Numbered from the stretch's first letter, positions 29,861 to 39,712 are shown. The stretch is DNA of 64,000 nt from Pseudomonas frederiksbergensis (GCF_003732275.1 NZ_MOBM01000002.1:62001-126000); one strand, 5' to 3'. Notes: generated from the letters alone by a model not told the origin. Numbers and translations are program-made.

Positions 29861-30130
29861 CTAGGGTCTGTTGACGTTTGGTGGCGAACCGCGTTGCTGC
29901 GCCAAAGTGCGCGAGGCAAGGCGCGGGATGCCGCCCATGGTTGTTCCCTTGGCAAATCCCGCAACGCAGCCTCGCACACTTTGGCGCGCAACCCGAAGGG
30001 ACGGTGCCCATTTGGCGCAGGGCTGCGTTGCTCGGAACTTATTTGGAACAACCAAACTACGTTCCTCGCGCCTTGCCCTGCGCCAAATGGGCCTCCGTCG
30101 CGGTCGACACCAAACGTCAACAGACCCTAG
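29861..30130. mobile_element. Structured inverted-repeat element C (MITE-like)
   Basis: 270 bp with perfect 23-bp terminal inverted repeats (29861-29883, CTAGGGTCTGTTGACGTTTG..., and 30108-30130). Two opposed hairpin units: unit 1 has inner arms GGGAT/ATCCC and outer arms around GCGCCAAAGTGCG; unit 2 has outer arms CCCATTTGGCGC/GCGCCAAATGGG. Conserved motifs GGCAAGGCGC, GCAACGCAGCC and CAACCCGAAGGG match the elements at 15731 and 18451. No open frame that looks coding. With the hairpin next to it, it fills the 357-nt gap between maf and mreD. Confidence 0.75.
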
Positions 30131-30175
30131 TGCCCTGTCTCACAAATACTGTTCCTTTTTGGCGAGACAGGGCAC
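30130..30175. repeat. 12-bp stem hairpin beside element C
   Basis: GTGCCCTGTCTC (30130-30141) and GAGACAGGGCAC (30164-30175) form a perfect 12-bp stem with a 22-nt loop, 26 nt after the mreD stop on the minus strand. It could end mreBCD transcription, but there is no T-run. The first base is shared with the end of element C. Confidence 0.55.
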
Positions 30176-30201
30176 CAGGTGCGGGCACATGCCTGACCGA
30201 A

Positions 30202-30693
30202 TTAATTGATTTTGTAGCGTCGACGCAAACCGCGCAAACCGTAGCTGATCCATGGCCAGAGCAACGCGCTGACCAGTGCCGGCAACACCAGCGCCAGGGT
30301 CGGCTGACGATTGCCGGTCAGGGCGCTCAGCCACAACTGAACCAGTTGGGCGAGGCCGAAGATCACCAGGATCACCAGGCTCTGTTGCCACATCGGGAAC
30401 ATGCGCAGGCGCTGTTGCAGCGATAACACCAGGAAGGTAATGAGCGTGAGGATCAATGCGTTCTGGCCCAGCAACGTGCCATACAGCACGTCTTCGGCCA
30501 GCCCCAGGCACCAGGCGGTGACCATGCCGACTTTCTGCGGCAGGGCCAACGCCCAGAAGGCCAACAGCAAGGCCAGCCACAGAGGACGCAGGATTTCCAT
30601 GAATTGCGGCAACGGTGAAACGCTGAGCAGCATGCCAATGGCAAAGGTCAGCCAGACCATCCAGCCGTTTCGGGAGGAAGTTGCACCGCCCAT
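30202..30693 (-). CDS. mreD: Rod-shape protein MreD
   Basis: Inner-membrane component of the elongasome that directs lateral wall synthesis. 163 residues with five or six hydrophobic helices and a basic tail (LRGLRRRYKIN). The family stretch AWCLGLAEDVLYGTLLGQNAL is present. The ATG overlaps the mreC stop (TAATG). Confidence 0.93.
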   Translation of the reverse strand: MGGATSSRNGWMVWLTFAIGMLLSVSPLPQFMEILRPLWLALLLAFWALALPQKVGMVTAWCLGLAEDVLYGTLLGQNALILTLITFLVLSLQQRLRMFPMWQQSLVILVIFGLAQLVQLWLSALTGNRQPTLALVLPALVSALLWPWISYGLRGLRRRYKIN

Positions 30694-31838
30694 TATTCTC
30701 TTCCCCCAGTGGTGGCCGGCGCGGAGACAGGCGGTTTGGCAGCAGGCTTCACGGCAGCGGGTTGGGCTGTCGGTGGTTTGGCGGCTGGTGCCGATGCGGG
30801 TGGCTTGCTGGCAGCATGGGCAGCGGCAGGTTTTGCCGGGGTCGCGGCAGCAGGCGCGGCAGCAGGTGCCGCCGCCGGAACAGCCGGAGCAGCGACAGCT
30901 GCCGGGATCACCGACACGGCCGGTTTCGGCACGGTCGCTGGAATGATCGGCCCACCGCCGTGCTGGTCCAGCGCTTCCTGAGCCTGGGCGGCTTCGTTGG
31001 CGCGCTCCTCGGCTGTGCGACCGTCACTGAACACCAACAGCAGATAACGGCTGCGATTCAACGCGGCGGTCGGCACCGCACGGACGATGGCGAATGGCTG
31101 ACCGGAATCGTGAATCACTTCCTTGACCGTCGCCACCGGGTAACCTGCCGGGAAACGCTGGCCGAGGCCGGAGCTGACCAGCAGATCGCCTTCTTTAATG
31201 TCGGCGGTATCGGCCACATGACGCAGCTCAAGGCGTTCCGGGTTCCCGGTGCCGCTGGCAATCGCCCGCAGACCGTTACGGTTCACCTGCACCGGAATGC
31301 TGTGGGTGGTGTCAGTCAGCAACAGTACGCGGGAGGTGTACGGCATCAACTCCACCACCTGACCCATCAGGCCGCGGGCATCGAGTACCGGCTGACCGAG
31401 GATCACACCGTCGCGCTCACCTTTATTGATGATGATGCGATGGGTAAAGGGGTTGGGGTCCATGCCGATCAACTCGGCCACTTCGACCTTTTCGTTGACC
31501 AGCGCAGAAGAGTTGAGCAACTCGCGCAGCCGAACGTTCTGCTCGGTAAGGGCGGCCAGCTTTTGCATGCGCCCCTGCAACAGCAGGTTTTCGGTTTTGA
31601 GTTTTTCGTTTTCGGCGACCAGTTCGGTCCGGCTGCCGAATTGGCTGGCCACACCTTGCCATAGCCGCTGCGGCAGGTCGGTGATCCAGTAAGACTGCAT
31701 CAGCACCAGCGACATTTGGCTACGCACTGGCTTGAGCAGTGTGAAGCGGGCATCGACCACCATCAGCGCGACCGATAGCACGGCCAGCACCAACAAGCGC
31801 ACGCCCAGTGAGGGGCCTTTGGTGAAAAGCGGTTTAAT
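30693..31838 (-). CDS. mreC: Rod-shape protein MreC, likely AUU start
   Basis: Bitopic periplasmic protein that activates PBP2-RodA in the elongasome. If started at ATT (31836-31838) it has 381 residues and begins I-K-P-L-F-T-K-G-P-S-L-G-V-R-L, with GGGAGGAG six nt in front. No ATG, GTG or TTG exists between the upstream stop at 31872 and the GTG at 31800-31802; that GTG lacks a ribosome site and would remove the conserved N-terminus. One transmembrane helix (about 15-33), a coiled coil (KLKTENLLLQGRMQKLAALTEQ), beta domains, then an Ala/Pro-rich tail of about 100 residues. Confidence 0.88.
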   Translation of the reverse strand: MKPLFTKGPSLGVRLLVLAVLSVALMVVDARFTLLKPVRSQMSLVLMQSYWITDLPQRLWQGVASQFGSRTELVAENEKLKTENLLLQGRMQKLAALTEQNVRLRELLNSSALVNEKVEVAELIGMDPNPFTHRIIINKGERDGVILGQPVLDARGLMGQVVELMPYTSRVLLLTDTTHSIPVQVNRNGLRAIASGTGNPERLELRHVADTADIKEGDLLVSSGLGQRFPAGYPVATVKEVIHDSGQPFAIVRAVPTAALNRSRYLLLVFSDGRTAEERANEAAQAQEALDQHGGGPIIPATVPKPAVSVIPAAVAAPAVPAAAPAAAPAAATPAKPAAAHAASKPPASAPAAKPPTAQPAAVKPAAKPPVSAPATTGGRE

Positions 31839-31923
31839 AAGCCGCTCCTCCCAGGCAAATGTTCTCTTTATTCATACGGCATCAAACCGGCCTGGATGCA
31901 GACTGACAGAAGATAAACGTCAA

Positions 31924-31949
31924 CAGGCAGCACTGCAAAGTGCTGCCTG
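31924..31949 (-). terminator. mreB-mreC intercistronic hairpin
   Basis: CAGGCAGCACT - GCAA - AGTGCTGCCTG, a perfect 11-bp stem with a 4-nt loop, in the 143-nt gap after mreB. On the minus strand it is followed by TTGACGTTT, so the T content is low. It may attenuate transcription or protect the mreB message, giving more MreB than MreCD. Confidence 0.5.
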
Positions 31950-31981
31950 CGCGCTCAACAGCATAGAGGCGATCCGGCGAC

Positions 31982-33031
<1,050 letters not shown>

Positions 33032-33063
33032 CTAGGCAACGCGTGGGTAAAAAAGTGCGGCAA

Positions 33064-33092
33064 ACTCTAACAACGACAGGGATTTTGGGCAA
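33064..33092 (-). promoter_or_regulatory. Candidate sigma-70 promoter of mreB
   Basis: On the minus strand, -35 TTGCCC (33087-33092), 17-nt spacer, -10 TAGAGT (33064-33069), about 45 nt upstream of the mreB ATG. It lies in the 210-nt divergent region shared with gatC; no equally good promoter was seen facing gatC. Confidence 0.55.
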
Positions 33093-33229
33093 GGCGCCAA
33101 TATGTTAAATTGGCCGCTTTTCTGTGCACCAAGCCCCACAATCGCGGCCTTGAGACCGTAGAAATGCGGTAGTGTTCCGACAATCTAACACACGGACGCC
33201 GTCCGTTCTGTTTTCCACTGGAGAATCCC

Positions 33230-33517
33230 ATGGCGCTTGAACGCTCCGACGTGGAAAAAATCGCTCATTTGGCCTGCCTTGGCCTCAATGATGCCGATCT
33301 TCCACACATCACTTCGGCCCTGAACAGCATTCTCGGGCTGGTCGACGAAATGCAAGCGGTCAATACCGACGGTATCGAGCCGCTGGCCCACCCATTGGAA
33401 GCGAGCCAGCGCCTGCGTGCAGACGTCGTGACCGAAACCAATCATCGCGAGGCCTATCAGTCCATCGCACCAGCGGTCGAAAACGGCCTGTATCTGGTTC
33501 CGAAAGTCATCGACTAA
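33230..33517 (+). CDS. gatC: Glutamyl/aspartyl-tRNA amidotransferase subunit C
   Basis: Small subunit that clamps GatA to GatB in the GatCAB complex, which converts mischarged Asp-tRNAAsn and/or Glu-tRNAGln to Asn- or Gln-tRNA. 95 residues; family pattern [19 protein letters not shown] at the start and the [19 protein letters not shown] segment. First gene of gatCAB, 16 nt before gatA. Confidence 0.96.
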   Translation: MALERSDVEKIAHLACLGLNDADLPHITSALNSILGLVDEMQAVNTDGIEPLAHPLEASQRLRADVVTETNHREAYQSIAPAVENGLYLVPKVID

Positions 33518-33533
33518 AGGGAAAGAGCCTGCA

Positions 33534-34985
33534 ATGCATCAATTGACTCTGGCCGAGATCGCCCGCGGACTCGCCGATAAAAAGTTTTCTTCCGAAGAGC
33601 TGACCAAAGTCCTGCTGGCGCGCATCGCCCAGCTCGACCCGCAGCTCAACAGTTTCATCAGCCTCACCGAAGACCTGGCGCTCCAGCAGGCGAAAGCCGC
33701 TGACGCTCGTCGGGCCAACGGTGAGAGCGGCGCCCTGCTCGGCGCGCCGATCGCACACAAAGATTTGTTCTGCACCCAGGGCATCCGCACCAGTTGCGGC
33801 TCGAAGATGCTCGACAACTTTAAAGCACCGTACGACGCCACCGTCGTCGCCAAACTGGCTGCTGCCGGGGCCGTGACCCTGGGCAAGACCAACATGGACG
33901 AATTCGCCATGGGGTCGGCCAACGAGTCGAGCTACTACGGCGCGGTGAAAAACCCATGGAACCTGGAACACGTTCCGGGCGGCTCGTCTGGTGGTTCGGC
34001 TGCCGCGGTTGCCGCTCGTCTGCTGCCAGCGGCGACGGGCACCGACACTGGTGGTTCGATTCGTCAGCCCGCCGCGCTGACCAACCTCACCGGCCTGAAA
34101 CCGACATACGGTCGCGTTTCGCGCTGGGGCATGATCGCCTACGCGTCCAGCCTCGATCAGGGCGGTCCATTGGCCCGCACCGCCGAAGACTGCGCGATCC
34201 TGCTGCAAGGCATGGCCGGTTTCGACCCGCAGGACTCCACCAGCATCGACGAGCCCGTGCCTGATTACAGCGCCGGCCTCAACGGTTCGCTGCAAGGCCT
34301 GCGTATCGGCGTGCCGAAGGAATACTTCAGCGCCGGTCTCGACCCACGCATCGCCGACCTGGTCATGGCCAGCGTTGAAGAGCTGAAAAAGCTCGGCGCC
34401 GTGGTCAAGGAAATCAGCCTGCCGAACATGCAGCACGCAATCCCTGCGTACTACGTGATCGCCCCGGCGGAAGCGTCTTCCAACCTGTCGCGTTTCGACG
34501 GCGTGCGTTTCGGCTATCGCTGCGAAGCCCCGAAAAACCTGGAAGACCTGTACAAGCGTTCCCGTGGTGAAGGCTTCGGCCCGGAAGTGCAGCGCCGGAT
34601 CATGGTCGGTGCCTACGCGCTGTCGGCCGGTTACTACGACGCCTATTACCTGAAGGCGCAGAAAATCCGTCGCCTGATCAAGAACGACTTCATGGCGGCC
34701 TTTAATGAGGTCGACATCATCCTCGGCCCAACCACGCCGAACCCGGCCTGGAAGCTCGGCGCCAAGAACAGCGACCCGGTCGCTGCGTACCTGGAAGACG
34801 TCTACACCATCACCGCCAACCTCGCCGGTCTGCCGGGCTTGTCCATGCCTGCAGGTTTTGTCGATGGCCTGCCGGTCGGCGTGCAACTGCTCGCCCCGTA
34901 TTTCCAGGAAGGCCGCTTGCTCAATGTTGCCCATCAGTACCAACTGAACACTGACTGGCACACTCGCACCCCAACCGGCTTCTGA
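33534..34985 (+). CDS. gatA: Glutamyl/aspartyl-tRNA amidotransferase subunit A
   Basis: Amidase-signature glutaminase subunit that supplies ammonia to GatB. 483 residues. The catalytic Lys-Ser-Ser triad is K76 ([10 protein letters not shown]), S151 ([12 protein letters not shown]) and S175 ([10 protein letters not shown]). The C-terminal [24 protein letters not shown] is typical. Follows gatC and precedes gatB by 10 nt. Confidence 0.98.
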   Translation: MHQLTLAEIARGLADKKFSSEELTKVLLARIAQLDPQLNSFISLTEDLALQQAKAADARRANGESGALLGAPIAHKDLFCTQGIRTSCGSKMLDNFKAPYDATVVAKLAAAGAVTLGKTNMDEFAMGSANESSYYGAVKNPWNLEHVPGGSSGGSAAAVAARLLPAATGTDTGGSIRQPAALTNLTGLKPTYGRVSRWGMIAYASSLDQGGPLARTAEDCAILLQGMAGFDPQDSTSIDEPVPDYSAGLNGSLQGLRIGVPKEYFSAGLDPRIADLVMASVEELKKLGAVVKEISLPNMQHAIPAYYVIAPAEASSNLSRFDGVRFGYRCEAPKNLEDLYKRSRGEGFGPEVQRRIMVGAYALSAGYYDAYYLKAQKIRRLIKNDFMAAFNEVDIILGPTTPNPAWKLGAKNSDPVAAYLEDVYTITANLAGLPGLSMPAGFVDGLPVGVQLLAPYFQEGRLLNVAHQYQLNTDWHTRTPTGF

Positions 34986-34995
34986 GGAGAAACAC

Positions 34996-36441
34996 ATGCA
35001 ATGGGAAGTCGTGATCGGGCTGGAGATTCATACCCAGCTCACCACCCGGTCGAAAATCTTTTCCGGTAGTTCCACCACCTTCGGTTCCGAGCCGAACACC
35101 CAGGCCAGCCTGGTTGACCTGGGCATGCCCGGCGTATTGCCGGTGCTGAACCAGGAAGCGGTGCGCATGGCGGTGATGTTCGGCCTGGCCATCGATGCCG
35201 AGATCGGTCAGCACAACGTGTTCGCCCGTAAAAACTATTTCTACCCGGACCTGCCCAAGGGCTACCAGATCAGCCAGATGGAATTGCCGATCGTCGGCAA
35301 GGGCCACTTGGACATCGCCATGGAAGACGGCACGATCAAACGTGTCGGTGTGACCCGTGCGCACCTGGAAGAAGACGCCGGCAAAAGCCTGCACGAAGAG
35401 TTCAACGGTGCCACCGGCATCGACCTGAACCGTGCCGGCACGCCGCTGCTGGAAATCGTTTCCGAGCCGGACATGCGCAGCGCCAAGGAAGCCGTGGCCT
35501 ACGTCAAGACAATCCACGCGCTGGTGCGTTACCTCGGCATCTGCGACGGCAACATGGCCGAAGGCTCGCTGCGTTGCGACTGCAACGTGTCGATCCGTCC
35601 AAAGGGTCAGGTTGAATTCGGTACACGCTGCGAGATCAAGAACGTCAACTCGTTCCGCTTTATCGAGAAGGCGATCAACAGCGAAGTGCAACGTCAGATC
35701 GAGCTGATCGAAGACGGCGGCAAGGTGATCCAGCAGACCCGTCTGTACGATCCGAACAAGGACGAAACCCGTCCGATGCGCAGCAAAGAGGAAGCCAACG
35801 ACTACCGTTACTTCCCCGATCCGGACCTGCTGCCGGTGGTCATCGAGGACTCGTTCCTCGACGATGTGCGTGCCACCCTGCCGGAACTGCCACCGCAGAA
35901 ACGCGAGCGTTTCCAGGAACAGTTCGGTCTGTCGGTCTACGACGCCAGCGTCCTGGCCACCAGCCGCGAGCAAGCCGATTACTTCGAGAAAGTCGTGAGC
36001 ATCGGCGGCGACGCCAAACTGGCGGCTAACTGGGTGATGGTTGAACTGGGCAGCCTGTTGAACAAACAAGGCCTGGACATCGACCAGTCGCCGGTTTCGG
36101 CCGAGCAACTGGGCGGCATGCTGCTGCGCATCAAGGACAACACCATCTCCGGCAAGATCGCCAAGGTGGTGTTTGAAGCCATGGCCAACGGCGAAGGCAG
36201 CGCAGACGAGATCATCGACAAGCGCGGCCTCAAGCAAGTGACCGACACCGGCGCAATCTCGGCGGTGCTGGACGAAATGCTCGCGGCCAACGCCGAACAG
36301 GTTGAACAATACCGCGCGGCAGACGAAGCCAAACGCGGCAAGATGTTCGGCTTCTTCGTCGGCCAGGCCATGAAAGCCTCCAAAGGCAAGGCCAACCCGC
36401 AACAGGTCAACGAACTGCTTAAAAGCAAGCTCGAAGGCTGA
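34996..36441 (+). CDS. gatB: Aspartyl/glutamyl-tRNA amidotransferase subunit B
   Basis: Kinase/transamidase subunit that phosphorylates and amidates the mischarged aminoacyl-tRNA. 481 residues. The N-terminus [21 protein letters not shown] is the family signature; [17 protein letters not shown] carries the conserved cysteines, and a C-terminal YqeY-like tail domain binds tRNA. Ends the gatCAB operon; a REP pair follows. Confidence 0.98.
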   Translation: MQWEVVIGLEIHTQLTTRSKIFSGSSTTFGSEPNTQASLVDLGMPGVLPVLNQEAVRMAVMFGLAIDAEIGQHNVFARKNYFYPDLPKGYQISQMELPIVGKGHLDIAMEDGTIKRVGVTRAHLEEDAGKSLHEEFNGATGIDLNRAGTPLLEIVSEPDMRSAKEAVAYVKTIHALVRYLGICDGNMAEGSLRCDCNVSIRPKGQVEFGTRCEIKNVNSFRFIEKAINSEVQRQIELIEDGGKVIQQTRLYDPNKDETRPMRSKEEANDYRYFPDPDLLPVVIEDSFLDDVRATLPELPPQKRERFQEQFGLSVYDASVLATSREQADYFEKVVSIGGDAKLAANWVMVELGSLLNKQGLDIDQSPVSAEQLGGMLLRIKDNTISGKIAKVVFEAMANGEGSADEIIDKRGLKQVTDTGAISAVLDEMLAANAEQVEQYRAADEAKRGKMFGFFVGQAMKASKGKANPQQVNELLKSKLEG

Positions 36442-36480
36442 CCGGAATGGAGCCAGATCTCAAGCCTGGCTCCATTCCCT

Positions 36481-36569
36481 TGTGGGAGCGGGCTTGCTCG
36501 CGAAAGCGGTTCGGCACTCAACACAAGGTTGACTGTCAGAATGCATTCGCGAGCAAGCCCGCTCCCACA
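36481..36569. repeat. REP pair, family 1
   Basis: TGTGGGAGCGGGCTTGCTCG and inverted GCGAGCAAGCCCGCTCCCAC, 89 bp, filling most of the gap between gatB and the RlpA-like gene. Confidence 0.85.
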
Positions 36570-36590
36570 TTTGTTTCGGGAATATCTTTT

Positions 36591-36965
36591 ATGAAGCGTC
36601 TGCTCAGTGCCTGCGCCCTGCTCTCTCTGCTGGCCGGTTGTGCCAGTACGGATACCATCGATCCACACGGCTACGACAAGACCGGCGTAGCTTCGTATTA
36701 CGGCGCCAAACACCATGGCAAACGCACCGCCAGTGGCGAGCGTTTCAACCAGCACGGCCTGACCGCCGCCCATCGCCAGTTGCCGTTCGGCACCCGGGTG
36801 AAGATTACCAACCTGAATAACGACAGGTCCTGCGTGGTACGCGTCAACGACCGCGGGCCATACTCTCGTGGGCGCCTGATCGACGTGTCACGTGAAGCGG
36901 CCGAGCAGTTGGGCATGCTGCGCAGTGGCACCGCGAAAGTTCGCGTGCAAGCCCTCGACGATTGA
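36591..36965 (+). CDS. RlpA-like septal/envelope lipoprotein
   Basis: 124-residue lipoprotein with a lipobox LLAGC (lipidated Cys17) and one double-psi beta-barrel domain of the RlpA type: GVASYYGAKHHGKRTASGE, LPFGTRVKITNL and VRVNDRGPYSRGRLIDVS. RlpA proteins bind or cut stem-peptide-free glycan strands, but this one lacks the C-terminal SPOR domain of full-length RlpA, so it is a short paralogue. The ATG after the REP pair was chosen because the lipoprotein signal begins there. Confidence 0.88.
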   Translation: MKRLLSACALLSLLAGCASTDTIDPHGYDKTGVASYYGAKHHGKRTASGERFNQHGLTAAHRQLPFGTRVKITNLNNDRSCVVRVNDRGPYSRGRLIDVSREAAEQLGMLRSGTAKVRVQALDD

Positions 36966-38077
36966 TAGACGGAGCGCTGACTATTTTCGGACTTGCCGAT
37001 TTACCCCTGATCAGCGTGATTGAATTGTTCAGCGGTCTGTTTTTACTGATCGTCGGTGCCGAACTGATGGTGCGCGCCGCCGTGCGCCTGGCCGCGCGAC
37101 TGCATGTGCGGCCGCTGATCATCGGCCTGACCATCGTGGCCCTCGGCAGCAGCGCACCGCAGATGGCGGTCAGCTTGCAAGCCACCCTGGCGCAAAACGC
37201 CGACATCGCCGTCGGCAGCGTGATCGGCAGCAGCATCTTTAACATCCTCGTCACCCTCGGGCTCTCGGCGCTGATTATTCCGCTGCGGGTTTCGCGGCAA
37301 TTGGTGCGCCTGGATATTCCGCTGATGATCGGCGCCAGCCTGTTGGTGTTCGTACTGGCGTGGAACGAAGAACTGAACCGCACAGACGGCATTATTCTGC
37401 TGGGCGCGCTGGTGCTGTACCTGGGCTTGCTGCTGCGCCAGTCGCGACACTCGGCCCGCCCGCCATCGGGGGCGCATGAAGCGCCACAGGCACCGTGGTT
37501 CAGCAGCCTGCTGATGATTGTCGCCGGGCTGGCGATGCTGGTATTCGCCGGGCACTTGCTGCTTGGCGCCGCGGTGGCGGTCGCGACCGACCTGGGGTTG
37601 TCGGAGCGGATCATCGGCCTGACCATCGTCGCCGTCAGCACCTCCCTGCCGGAGCTGGCCATGTCGTTGATCGCCGCGTTGCGCGGTCAGCGGGACATCG
37701 CGGTGGGTAACGTGATCGGCAGCAACCTGTTCAACCTCTTGGGCGTGCTCGGGCTGACCGCATTGATCGCGCCGTCGCCGCTGTCGGTCTCGCCGAACGC
37801 CCTGGATTTCGACCTGCCGGTGATGCTCGGTGTCGCCGCGCTGTGCCTGCCAGTGTTCTATTCCGGCTACCGGGTGACTCGCGCCGAAGGCTTGCTGTTT
37901 TTGGGTTTGTACCTGGCTTATGGGCTGCACGTGGTGTCGTTCACCACCGGCATGCCACTGGCCGGCAAGCTGGAACACCTGATGCTGTTTTTCGTCCTGC
38001 CGGCGCTGGGGGCGTTTTTGCTGTTCACGTCGCTGCGCGCCTGGCGTCGCCAACACCACAAGAGGGAATCGCCATGA
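36962..38077 (+). CDS. Calcium/sodium (CaCA) exchanger, YrbG-like
   Basis: Inner-membrane cation exchanger with about ten helices in two inverted halves. Both halves carry the CaCA alpha repeat: ALGSSAPQMAVSL with GSVIGSSIFN, and AVSTSLPELAMSL with GNVIGSNLFN. The start is uncertain: a TTG at 36962 overlaps the previous stop; a GTG at 37016 would begin just before the first helix (IELFSGLFLLIVGAELM); neither has a clear ribosome site. Overlaps the next gene by 4 nt (ATGA). Confidence 0.85.
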   Translation: MIDGALTIFGLADLPLISVIELFSGLFLLIVGAELMVRAAVRLAARLHVRPLIIGLTIVALGSSAPQMAVSLQATLAQNADIAVGSVIGSSIFNILVTLGLSALIIPLRVSRQLVRLDIPLMIGASLLVFVLAWNEELNRTDGIILLGALVLYLGLLLRQSRHSARPPSGAHEAPQAPWFSSLLMIVAGLAMLVFAGHLLLGAAVAVATDLGLSERIIGLTIVAVSTSLPELAMSLIAALRGQRDIAVGNVIGSNLFNLLGVLGLTALIAPSPLSVSPNALDFDLPVMLGVAALCLPVFYSGYRVTRAEGLLFLGLYLAYGLHVVSFTTGMPLAGKLEHLMLFFVLPALGAFLLFTSLRAWRRQHHKRESP

Positions 38078-38454
38078 GCACTGATAAAAAGGCTGGGGTT
38101 GAAGTCCGCCGCCAAGTGATGGGCGACGCTTTCGTCGACCGCGCCTTGGGCAATACCACCGAGTTCACTCAGCCGCTGCAGGACTTCGTCAATGAACACG
38201 CTTGGGGCGGTGTGTGGAACCGTGAAGGTCTGCCGCTGAAAACCCGCAGCCTGATCACCCTCGCCGCGCTGACCGCACTGAAGTGCCCGCAAGAATTGAA
38301 AGGTCACGTGCGCGGCGCGCTGAACAACGGTTGCACCGTGAAGGAAATTCGCGAGGCGCTGCTGCATTGCGCGGTGTATGCCGGCGTGCCGGCGGCGATC
38401 GATGCGTTTCGGGCGGCGCAGGAAGTGATTGATAGCTACCAGAAGCCGGAGTAA
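38074..38454 (+). CDS. Carboxymuconolactone decarboxylase-family protein
   Basis: 126-residue AhpD-like/PcaC-like protein. Family core: FVNEHAWGGVWNREGLPLKTRSLITLAALTAL and GHVRGALNNGCTVKEIREALLH, with the conserved His and Cys of the decarboxylase group. No CxxC pair, so an AhpD-type peroxidase role is unlikely. There are no other protocatechuate genes nearby, so the substrate is unknown. Starts inside the stop codon of the exchanger, so the two are coupled. Confidence 0.85.
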   Translation: MSTDKKAGVEVRRQVMGDAFVDRALGNTTEFTQPLQDFVNEHAWGGVWNREGLPLKTRSLITLAALTALKCPQELKGHVRGALNNGCTVKEIREALLHCAVYAGVPAAIDAFRAAQEVIDSYQKPE

Positions 38455-38487
38455 CAGGCTGGCGTTTGTAGTGTTAGAAAGATTGCT

Positions 38488-38552
38488 ATCGCGAGCAGGC
38501 TCGCTCCCACATTTGGAATGCATTCCCCCTGTGGGAGCGAGCCTGCTCGCGA
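38488..38552. repeat. REP pair, family 1, short spacing
   Basis: ATCGCGAGCAGGCTCGCTCC and the inverted TGTGGGAGCGAGCCTGCTCG, separated by only about 20 bp, between the convergent decarboxylase-like and AEC transporter genes. Confidence 0.85.
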
Positions 38553-38584
38553 TGAGGCCTTGAAGAACACCGCAAAACCTTCGG

Positions 38585-39526
38585 TTAAATCCACCCACCC
38601 CACTGCAACAAAAAGATCCCGATGTTGGTGGTGACCGCCGCCATCAGCGTGGTAATCACGATGATCGCCGCCGCCAGTTCATGATTGCCGTTGGCCTGCC
38701 GAGCCATGACGAAACTGGCCGCAGCGGTCGGGCTGCCGAAGTACAGAAACAAAATCCCCAACTCTGCCCCGCGAAAACCCCAGAGCCAGGCACCAAGCGT
38801 CGCCAGCACCGGCAGGCCGATCATCTTCACCAGGCTTGAACTCAGCGCCATCGTGCCGCTTTTACGCATCGCCGCCAGCGACAACGTGCCACCGATGCAG
38901 ATCAACGCCAATGGCAAAGTGGTTTGTGCCAGGTACTGGCCGGACTTTTCCAGCCACCCCGGCAAACCGATTTCGAAATAGGCAAATGGCGCCGCCGCAA
39001 ACACGCTGATGATCAGCGGGTTGACCATCACACTTTTGCAGATACTCCACGGGTCAGACTTGATCACCGGGCTGTAGACCGCCAGCACGATGGTCGAAAG
39101 CGTGTTGTAGAACAGGATCACCAGCGCCGCGAGAATGGCCCCGAGGGAAATCCCGTAGTCGCCGTACATGCTCGCCGCCAGTGCCAGGCCGATAACGCCG
39201 TTGTTACCGCGAAACGCGCCTTGGGTGTAGATGCCCCGGTCTTCCCGCGGGCATTTCCAGATCGCCCAGCCCCAGGCAATCGCAAAGCACAGCAGCGTTG
39301 CGACCGAGAAGTAGATCAGCAGCGCCGGTTGCAGCGCGGCATGCAGGTCGGCATGCAAGATGCCCAGAAACAGCAACGCCGGCATGGTGACGTTGAACAC
39401 CAGGGCCGACGCGGTATGAATGAAATTGTCGTTGATCCAGTCGATGCGCTTGAGCAGCGCCCCCAGAAACAGCATGGCAAACACCGGCGCGGTGATGTTC
39501 AGGGTTTCGAGGAAAATAGCCAGCAT
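38585..39526 (-). CDS. AEC-family transporter
   Basis: 313-residue inner-membrane protein of the auxin efflux carrier/malonate-type family with about ten helices in two five-helix halves. Recognisable elements: APVFAMLFLGALLKRIDWI at the start, RGNNGVIGLALAASMYG, and GSPTAAASFVMARQANGN in the second half. Substrates in the family are small organic acids or amino acids; nothing in the context settles this. Flanked by REP pairs on both sides. Confidence 0.85.
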   Translation of the reverse strand: MLAIFLETLNITAPVFAMLFLGALLKRIDWINDNFIHTASALVFNVTMPALLFLGILHADLHAALQPALLIYFSVATLLCFAIAWGWAIWKCPREDRGIYTQGAFRGNNGVIGLALAASMYGDYGISLGAILAALVILFYNTLSTIVLAVYSPVIKSDPWSICKSVMVNPLIISVFAAAPFAYFEIGLPGWLEKSGQYLAQTTLPLALICIGGTLSLAAMRKSGTMALSSSLVKMIGLPVLATLGAWLWGFRGAELGILFLYFGSPTAAASFVMARQANGNHELAAAIIVITTLMAAVTTNIGIFLLQWGGWI

Positions 39527-39602
39527 GCCGGGAGAACCTTGGGTGGGCGTCGTTAGGGGGCTAATGATAAGCCACTGGGGACTCCGGCGTCAGGTAGACC
39601 GC

Positions 39603-39696
39603 TATCGCGAGCAGGCTCGCTCCCACATTTGTCCGGTGTCGAACACAAAATCTGTGTAGGAAGAAGATCCACTGTGGGAGCGAGCCTGCTCGCGAT
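39603..39696. repeat. REP pair, family 1, extended variant
   Basis: Inverted pair ATCGCGAGCAGGCTCGCTCC ... TGTGGGAGCGAGCCTGCTCG between garD and the AEC gene. It continues with CGCGATGAACGATAACGCGG to 39710, an extension shared with the pair at 53424; the central parts are also related. Confidence 0.85.
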
Positions 39697-39712
39697 GAAC
39701 GATAACGCGGTA

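Noticed and set aside
29245..30120. A longer Maf reading frame that runs through element C.
   Set aside because: The extra 92 residues are a translation of the inverted-repeat element; the Maf family starts at [13 protein letters not shown], which has a good ribosome site.
33093..33229. A sigma-70 promoter facing gatC.
   Set aside because: TTGGGC and TTAAAT are present but only 14 nt apart; no pair with a 16-18 nt spacer was seen, so no call was made.
36962..37016. A frameshift or fusion between the RlpA-like gene and the CaCA exchanger.
   Set aside because: The RlpA-like protein ends normally after its beta-barrel domain, and the exchanger has its own first helix; the 4-nt overlap is ordinary.
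38074..38454. AhpD-like peroxidase.
   Set aside because: The CxxC pair of AhpD is absent; the sequence fits the decarboxylase-like branch better.
39600..39710. Possible CRISPR-like repeats (several similar 20-bp palindromic sequences through the window).
   Set aside because: They are inverted pairs at scattered intergenic places, not direct repeats with regular unique spacers, and no cas genes are near. They are REP sequences.
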